Below the pieces are notes generated by a model. That model made no database searches. It was not told the DNA's origin and worked only from the letters and a program-made list of their open reading frames with translations. 64,000 bases of DNA from Neocallimastix lanati (nom. inval.). Taxonomy: Eukaryota > Neocallimastigomycota > Neocallimastigomycetes > Neocallimastigales > Neocallimastigaceae. The position numbers were made by a program, and so were the translations under genes. Numbering within the stretch: position 1 is the first letter of the stretch; each line of letters opens with the position of its first letter. Positions 58,344 through 64,000 of the stretch are shown piece by piece. The stretch is from positions 12,501-76,500 of the forward strand of contig JACVTC010000145.1 in assembly GCA_016946835.1 (NCBI GenBank), given 5' to 3'.

Positions 58344-61300
58344 TTAAGATTCAACAGTTTCAAGTTGATTTTTAAGTTTATTAATAATGTTTTCCATTTC
58401 TTCATTTTCTTCTTGTAATTTTTCCTTTTCTTCAATTAATTGTTGACGATCCTCAATAAGTTCCTTTAACTTTTTATGTGCTCTTGATGATAAATCATCA
58501 AATTCAATTTCTTTACGTTTATTATTTTCAATCATTTTTTCACGTTCATGACGCATTTGACGATAATCACTTGTTAATTGCTGATTTTCTTTCTTAATAT
58601 CTTTAAGTTCATCATTCATACGTTTTATAATTTCACGATAATTGACAATTTGATTTTGAAGGGCTTCAACATTCGTACTCTTATCAATATCATCTTTAAA
58701 AATGGTATTGATATCTTCAACATATGATGTAGTTTGAACAGCTATATTATGACTACTAACACGTTTAGTTTGAATTTGAACATGTCTAACTTTTGGTCTA
58801 ACACGTACAGGAGTTTGACCATTATTATTACTATTTGATGGTGGAGGTTGAGACATATGATGATGAGCTTTATTACTATTTGCTAATTTACCAAAACCAG
58901 CAGGTGGTGGAGTAGAAGTTCTATTCTTTTCAATATTACTAATAATACCTTTATCAAATGGAACAGGTGGTGGTGGAATAACTGGTGGTGGAGTACTCTT
59001 ATTATTATTATTATTATTATTGTTGTTGTTAGCTTCAACTTTTGATTGATTTTCATTTAAATTTTCATTTTCTATTTCTTCTAATTCATAATCTTCAATT
59101 CCTGGTATAGATGAACTAGTGACAGTAATTTCACCCATTTGTGGTGGTGGTAAAGTAACACGATTATTTACTGTTTGTTTTTGATTATTGATTACACGTT
59201 GAACATTTGGTCTTAATTGTGGTGGTCCATGACGAGAACTACGACGTTCAGTCATTCTTAATTTATTTCTATCTCTATCTCTATCTCTATCTCTATCTCT
59301 GTCCCTATCTCTTTCTCTATCTCTATCTCTGTCTCTATCCCTATCTCTGTCTCTATCTCTATCTCTATCTCTTGGTGGTGGTGGACCTCTTAAACCATGA
59401 CTTCCAGTTAAACGATGTTCCTTTCTAGCATTACGACGAGATTGTGATGGATCTTGTTGTCTTTCATCTCTACCTTCTTCTTCTCTTCCTCCTTCTTCAT
59501 CTAAAATTTCTGATGGTTCACCATCCGATTCATATTCAATATGACTAATTCTTTTAACATCTGGATTAAATTGAACTGTTTTTCTATTTGGATCTGGAGG
59601 TGGTCTTTGAATTGGAGAATCAAACGATTTATCATAATAGAATTCATCACCAACCATATTTGCGTTGTAACGGGTATTACGGATTAATTCAGAATCTGAT
59701 TCACTAAAGTAATCATCATCATCATCATCATCATCTAATAAACCTTGATCATAATAATTATTATTAGGATCTTCTGTATTAGTATTGGCAGCACTGGAGG
59801 TATTAATCATTTGTGGATGATTTCTAATATCTTCTATTTCTACAATAGTTTTATTTGGCAATCCATTTATATTACTATTATTATTATTAATATTATTAGT
59901 CATATTCATAGACATTGGAGCAGCATTAACTCTTGGTCTTGGCTCATCTTCATCTAGGTCTTCATAATTACTACGTTCAATTGATAAATTTTCTAAATTT
60001 TCAACAATACGATTTTTTACACTTGGACTAATTTCATCATCATTTGCTGTTGCATTTTCAATAAAAGTTTTAGCATTATTTATTGCAGTAATGGAAAGAT
60101 TATTCATTAATTTATTGTGATTAGTCATGCCTGGAGTATTATTCATATTCACATTTATGTTCATATTCATAGAATTTGAATTTGAATTAACAGAAGAATT
60201 TGATACAGATCCATTTTGTGGACTTCGATAACCAGAAAGATTTGGAGATGGAGTATTATTATTATTCATATTATTTCTATTTAATAATCTTGGATCTTGT
60301 AAACCAATATTTGTACCAGATTTATTGAATGGGAAATTTTCACCACCTTGTACCTTTTGGCCCATAGCTATATTTTGAGAATGCATTTGCATTTGTTGCT
60401 GTTGCTGTTGTTGTTGTTGCATTTGTTGTTGTAATTGTAATTGCTGTTGTAATTGTAATTGCTGTTGAGACATATTATTGAAATGTGGACTTCCTGGAAT
60501 TTCTTGTTTAGCTTTTAAATTCATAACGTAAGGACTACCTACCCCATTTTGTTGTTGAAAACTATTCAAAGAAGAAACCGATCCACTACTTTTTAAGCCA
60601 TTAAAATTATTTGGCATTGGAGGAACATTTGAATTTGCAAAAGAATTCATCATATTATTTGGCTGTTGTGGAGTTTGACCACTAAGGTTTGGTTGATTTT
60701 CAGCCCCAGGATAATTAATAACAATTGGAGTATGCTTTGGTGTATTACTACTTGATGGAGGAGAATTACCACCACTACCAATTTCTTCACTAAGAGCAGA
60801 AGGTTTCTTTTCCTTTTTCTTACTTTTTTTAAATTTGAAAAGTGATCCTCTTTTCTTTTTACCTCCCTGAGCATCAGCAGGTGAGGCTGGACCACCACCT
60901 AACATATCAGGACCAGTATTTTTTAAGAAATCAGCTAAAGCTTCCGTTTCTGTTTGTTTACGTTTAGGAGGTCCATCTAGAAAGTCATCAAGATCAGAAT
61001 CATCATCGAAACTTTCATCACGAAAGCCTCCACCATAACTATTAAAACTAGTTTGTGAATTATTAAATGAAGGGTTCATCATAAGATTCATCATTGGATT
61101 TCCATCATAGGAACTACCATCGAAGGAATGCATATTTCCATCAAGAGTTAAATCTGAACCATTAGGATTTAAATATTTATTTCCAGGGACAGTAAGTGTA
61201 TCTAAACTACCCATACTACCCATTTTATTTAATGGTGGATGTGGATTAAACTTTGGGGATTGTAAAAGAGTTTGATCAGAATTCATACGATATAAATTAT

Positions 61301-61583
61301 TATTGCTACCATTTAAACTTGAATTAGAAGATCCTGGACCCATTAATGGAGATTTATGAAAGTCTTTATTCTTTTTTATTTGACTGTAATCCATACTTGG
61401 ACTCATGACCATCATGTTTGGACTTATAGGACTAACTGAGTTCATACCTGGTTGATTTTCAAAATTAACCATAGGATTAGTTAAGGATATTTTCATTGGA
61501 TCCTTTTGTTGACGAATTTTTTGTTCAAATTCTTCAATTGATAGCATTTTGCTGTTATTTCCCATATTATTCATGTTGTTCAT
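58344..61583 (-). CDS. Low-complexity protein with C-terminal coiled coil
   Basis: A single uninterrupted frame of 1079 residues from the ATG at 61583. An in-frame ATG 48 nt upstream adds a hydrophobic MFVFCFIF segment from a T-rich leader and is less likely. In order: [11 protein letters not shown] near the N-terminus; Asn/Ser/Met-rich sequence; an acidic patch and the motif [10 protein letters not shown] (about 225-240) followed by a basic [16 protein letters not shown] segment; poly-Gln (about 390); poly-Asn; an acidic Asp run (about 625); [14 protein letters not shown]; an Arg-Asp dipeptide repeat (59265-59372); Pro-rich [11 protein letters not shown]; and a final coiled coil of about 115 residues (58347-58690) with regular E/K/L heptads. 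The layout suits a cytoskeletal, polarity or RNA-associated scaffold. The [10 protein letters not shown] plus basic block pairing resembles a motif in fungal low-complexity proteins, but I do not recognise a named family. Confidence 0.8.
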   Translation of the reverse strand: MNNMNNMGNNSKMLSIEEFEQKIRQQKDPMKISLTNPMVNFENQPGMNSVSPISPNMMVMSPSMDYSQIKKNKDFHKSPLMGPGSSNSSLNGSNNNLYRMNSDQTLLQSPKFNPHPPLNKMGSMGSLDTLTVPGNKYLNPNGSDLTLDGNMHSFDGSSYDGNPMMNLMMNPSFNNSQTSFNSYGGGFRDESFDDDSDLDDFLDGPPKRKQTETEALADFLKNTGPDMLGGGPASPADAQGGKKKRGSLFKFKKSKKKEKKPSALSEEIGSGGNSPPSSSNTPKHTPIVINYPGAENQPNLSGQTPQQPNNMMNSFANSNVPPMPNNFNGLKSSGSVSSLNSFQQQNGVGSPYVMNLKAKQEIPGSPHFNNMSQQQLQLQQQLQLQQQMQQQQQQQQQMQMHSQNIAMGQKVQGGENFPFNKSGTNIGLQDPRLLNRNNMNNNNTPSPNLSGYRSPQNGSVSNSSVNSNSNSMNMNINVNMNNTPGMTNHNKLMNNLSITAINNAKTFIENATANDDEISPSVKNRIVENLENLSIERSNYEDLDEDEPRPRVNAAPMSMNMTNNINNNNSNINGLPNKTIVEIEDIRNHPQMINTSSAANTNTEDPNNNYYDQGLLDDDDDDDDYFSESDSELIRNTRYNANMVGDEFYYDKSFDSPIQRPPPDPNRKTVQFNPDVKRISHIEYESDGEPSEILDEEGGREEEGRDERQQDPSQSRRNARKEHRLTGSHGLRGPPPPRDRDRDRDRDRDRDRDRDRERDRDRDRDRDRDRDRNKLRMTERRSSRHGPPQLRPNVQRVINNQKQTVNNRVTLPPPQMGEITVTSSSIPGIEDYELEEIENENLNENQSKVEANNNNNNNNNNKSTPPPVIPPPPVPFDKGIISNIEKNRTSTPPPAGFGKLANSNKAHHHMSQPPPSNSNNNGQTPVRVRPKVRHVQIQTKRVSSHNIAVQTTSYVEDINTIFKDDIDKSTNVEALQNQIVNYREIIKRMNDELKDIKKENQQLTSDYRQMRHEREKMIENNKRKEIEFDDLSSRAHKKLKELIEDRQQLIEEKEKLQEENEEMENIINKLKNQLETVES

Positions 61584-61631
61584 TTTTGAATTTTTTTTCG
61601 TCTTAATGAAAATAAAACAAAAAACAAACAA

Positions 61632-64000
61632 ACAAAAAAAAAAATAAAAATAAATTCTATTTGATCTAAATTTCCAAAAATATTTAGATATTTGAGATTA
61701 TTATATTTATATATTATCTAGAATTTAATATATAAATATAGAAAAAAGAATAAAAATTCAAAAATAATCAAGTATTTATAAATACTTATTAAAAAAAAAA
61801 AAAAAAAGGTAATAATAAGAAGTTAGTTTTCATTATTAAAAATATGAAAATAAAATATATATATATATATATTTTTTTTCAATAAAAAATAAGAAAAAAT
61901 AATAATTTACCCAGTATATATTAATATTATTGTATCACTTTTTGAGAAGTCAATTAATATATTAGTATAAATATTATATAAATATATAAACAGATACAAT
62001 TTAAAATGAGGAGTTAATTAAATTTTATTAATAATAAATTAAATGATTTATTATTTGTATTATTATTAAATAATTAAATATATTTTGTTAAATTTATAAT
62101 TTTAATAAACTATTAATACATTATTATAATAATATTGCTATATTCTTTTGTATTAAATATCGCTATATTCTTTTTATTATTAATATTGTCTTTAAATATA
62201 TATATATTCTTCTATCTTTTTATTTTTACTTTATTATTACTTGCTTATTTTTTTAAAAAAAAAATTTTTTTTTTATTGTCTTTATAAAAAATATATAATA
62301 TTTGACATTCATAATATTTATAAGGTAAAAGAAATATTTCTATTTCATAAGAATTACATTCCAATATAATAGATATAAAAATTTATTGAACTTTTACTTT
62401 TATTATATTACTTTTTTATTGTAAATATCTCTTTAATTAATAAAAGAAAGTTTTGTTTTTCAACATATCATTAAGAATAAAGAATAATATAAAAAATATA
62501 ATATAATTGTAAAATAATAAGAATTCAAAAAATTCTATTTATTTATTGAATTTAAATAATTTTTACTGTTTTATGTTTTATGTTTTCTTTTTTATTTTTA
62601 TTAAAATAAATAAATAATTCATAAATATATATATATATAAAAGTTCGAAATATTTATTGATTTAATAAAATTTTAATTCTACCTTTTATTTATTTTGATT
62701 TAAATAATTTATTGAGTATATTTTATTTATTATTATTTAATTATTATTGCTTCATCTTTTTTTATTTATTTATTTATTATTTTATTTTATTTTAATTTAC
62801 TTTTCTTTCTTTTTTTTTTTTTTTTTTATGAATAAAGAAAAAATAAATTAATAATAATCTATATTATAATTTACTTATTAATAAATATATAAAAAAAAAG
62901 AAGAAAAAAAAAAATTTTTTTTTTTTAATTTAATATATAATTATATGTTTTATTCTTTATTTTTATTTGAAAATGAATTAAATTTCTATTTCATAGGATG
63001 AATTATCATAATATAAATTATAATATTAATTATTCCTTTTAATTATTGTTATACACTTATTAATTTAACATATTCTTTTGATTTATAATCTTAATTAATA
63101 AAAATTTTATAATTATACTATATTGTAATTATATAATTATTAAAATCTTTTATTTATTATTAATTATTAATACAATTAATAGTACTACTATCAAATATTA
63201 TATATTATTATTATATTTTTATATATATTATTTAATTATTATAATTTAATTTGTTAGTATTTAATTATTATTATTTAATTATTTAATTATATTTATTCAA
63301 TTATTATTATTTATTCATGTTAAAAATAATATAAATATTAAAATTATTAATTAATAGAATTCAAGTAGTATTATTAATTACATATATTGTAATATACACT
63401 ATTTTATGGTTTATTTAATTTGATTTTAAGCAAATAAACATATAAATATATATTAATTATAACGTTAATGAAATCTTTTACTTTTAATAGTATGTATTGT
63501 AAACTTTAATAGATACTCTTTTGTAGTTGAATATACAGGATACTATTTATTAAAGTTTGCAATTTGTTTTATGAGAAAATAATTGATAGTAATTATTAAC
63601 ATTATAATTATTTTAATTATTATTATTATTATATGTATAAATATCATTATCGTTTTATTTAAATAAAATACATCGATAATTTAATTATTATAGGTATGAA
63701 AAGGTTTATTTAAAGTATGAAAAGGTTTATTTAATTAATGACAAGAACATATTTAAAATAAGAATTAATAACAAATAAAAAATAATATATATACATAATT
63801 GTAAAGACATATGTGAAGAGCATTTACTTTAAGAATAATAAGGTTCAAAGGTTAAATAATAGCAATCATTAATACAGTAAAATCCATTTAATTACATCTA
63901 AAAATATTGAAAAGTAGAATAAACTTTTTTTTTTAGAAAATAACTGAATAACAAATAATTGAATAATAAATAATAAATAATAAATAATAAATAATAAATA
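61632..64000. other. AT-rich terminal spacer
   Basis: Likely includes the promoter of the minus-strand gene ending at 61583. No further gene, RNA or mobile element is visible. (AATAAAT)n heptamers begin at about 63950 and run off the window edge. Confidence 0.5.

Noticed and set aside
61584-61631. Upstream in-frame ATG giving a hydrophobic leader to the 1079-residue protein
   Set aside because: The 16 added residues come from a T-rich leader stretch; the second ATG begins the compositionally typical MNNMNNMG sequence.

Overview
The window is nuclear DNA from an extremely AT-rich, intron-rich eukaryote. The best fit is an anaerobic gut fungus (Neocallimastigomycota). This rests on three things: an ACH1/acetate:succinate CoA-transferase with a presequence-like N-terminus, as expected of a hydrogenosomal enzyme; an LRRC9-like protein, a family typical of flagellated organisms (these fungi have flagellated zoospores); and Asn/Gln-rich proteins among homopolymers, (TAA)n tracts and 5-7 bp minisatellites. 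Dictyostelids share the base composition but lack cilia and hydrogenosomes. The species assignment is inference.

Layout. 1-5.6 kb: a (TTTTA)n array, then broken non-LTR (LINE) copies on the minus strand. 5.6-9.9 kb: an apparently intact 1333-codon LINE ORF (minus) with endonuclease, reverse transcriptase and C-terminal zinc-knuckle-like region. 10.8-13.0 kb: two-exon CoA-transferase gene (minus). 13-19.8 kb: minisatellites, AT-rich spacer, one MITE-like element, and a tRNA-like SINE with a perfect 15-bp target-site duplication. 19.8-28 kb: Ty1/copia wreckage in mixed orientations plus LINE and SINE scraps. 29.8-32.1 kb: a four-exon secreted zinc metallopeptidase-like gene (minus). 32-41 kb: spacer with a 52-bp-arm perfect inverted repeat, a degenerate LINE and a degenerate copia element. 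41.1-43.5 kb: nine-exon class IV aminotransferase (plus). 46.4-55.0 kb: nineteen-exon LRRC9-like gene (plus), with a decayed copy of its last exon 1.4 kb downstream. 58.3-61.6 kb: single-exon low-complexity coiled-coil protein (minus). The rest, to 64 kb, is AT-rich spacer.

Three spliced genes (CoA-transferase, aminotransferase, LRRC9-like) and the metallopeptidase were assembled by hand from GT-AG junctions. In each, the exon lengths add to a whole number of codons and the reading frame stays open across every junction, which supports the models. The genes look functionally unrelated (organelle energy metabolism, PLP amino-acid chemistry, flagellar-type scaffold, secreted peptidase, possible cytoskeletal/polarity protein) and show no cluster logic. 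At least two LINE families with different 3' termini, two SINE-like families, a MITE-like family and copia remnants make up most of the recognisable non-genic DNA.
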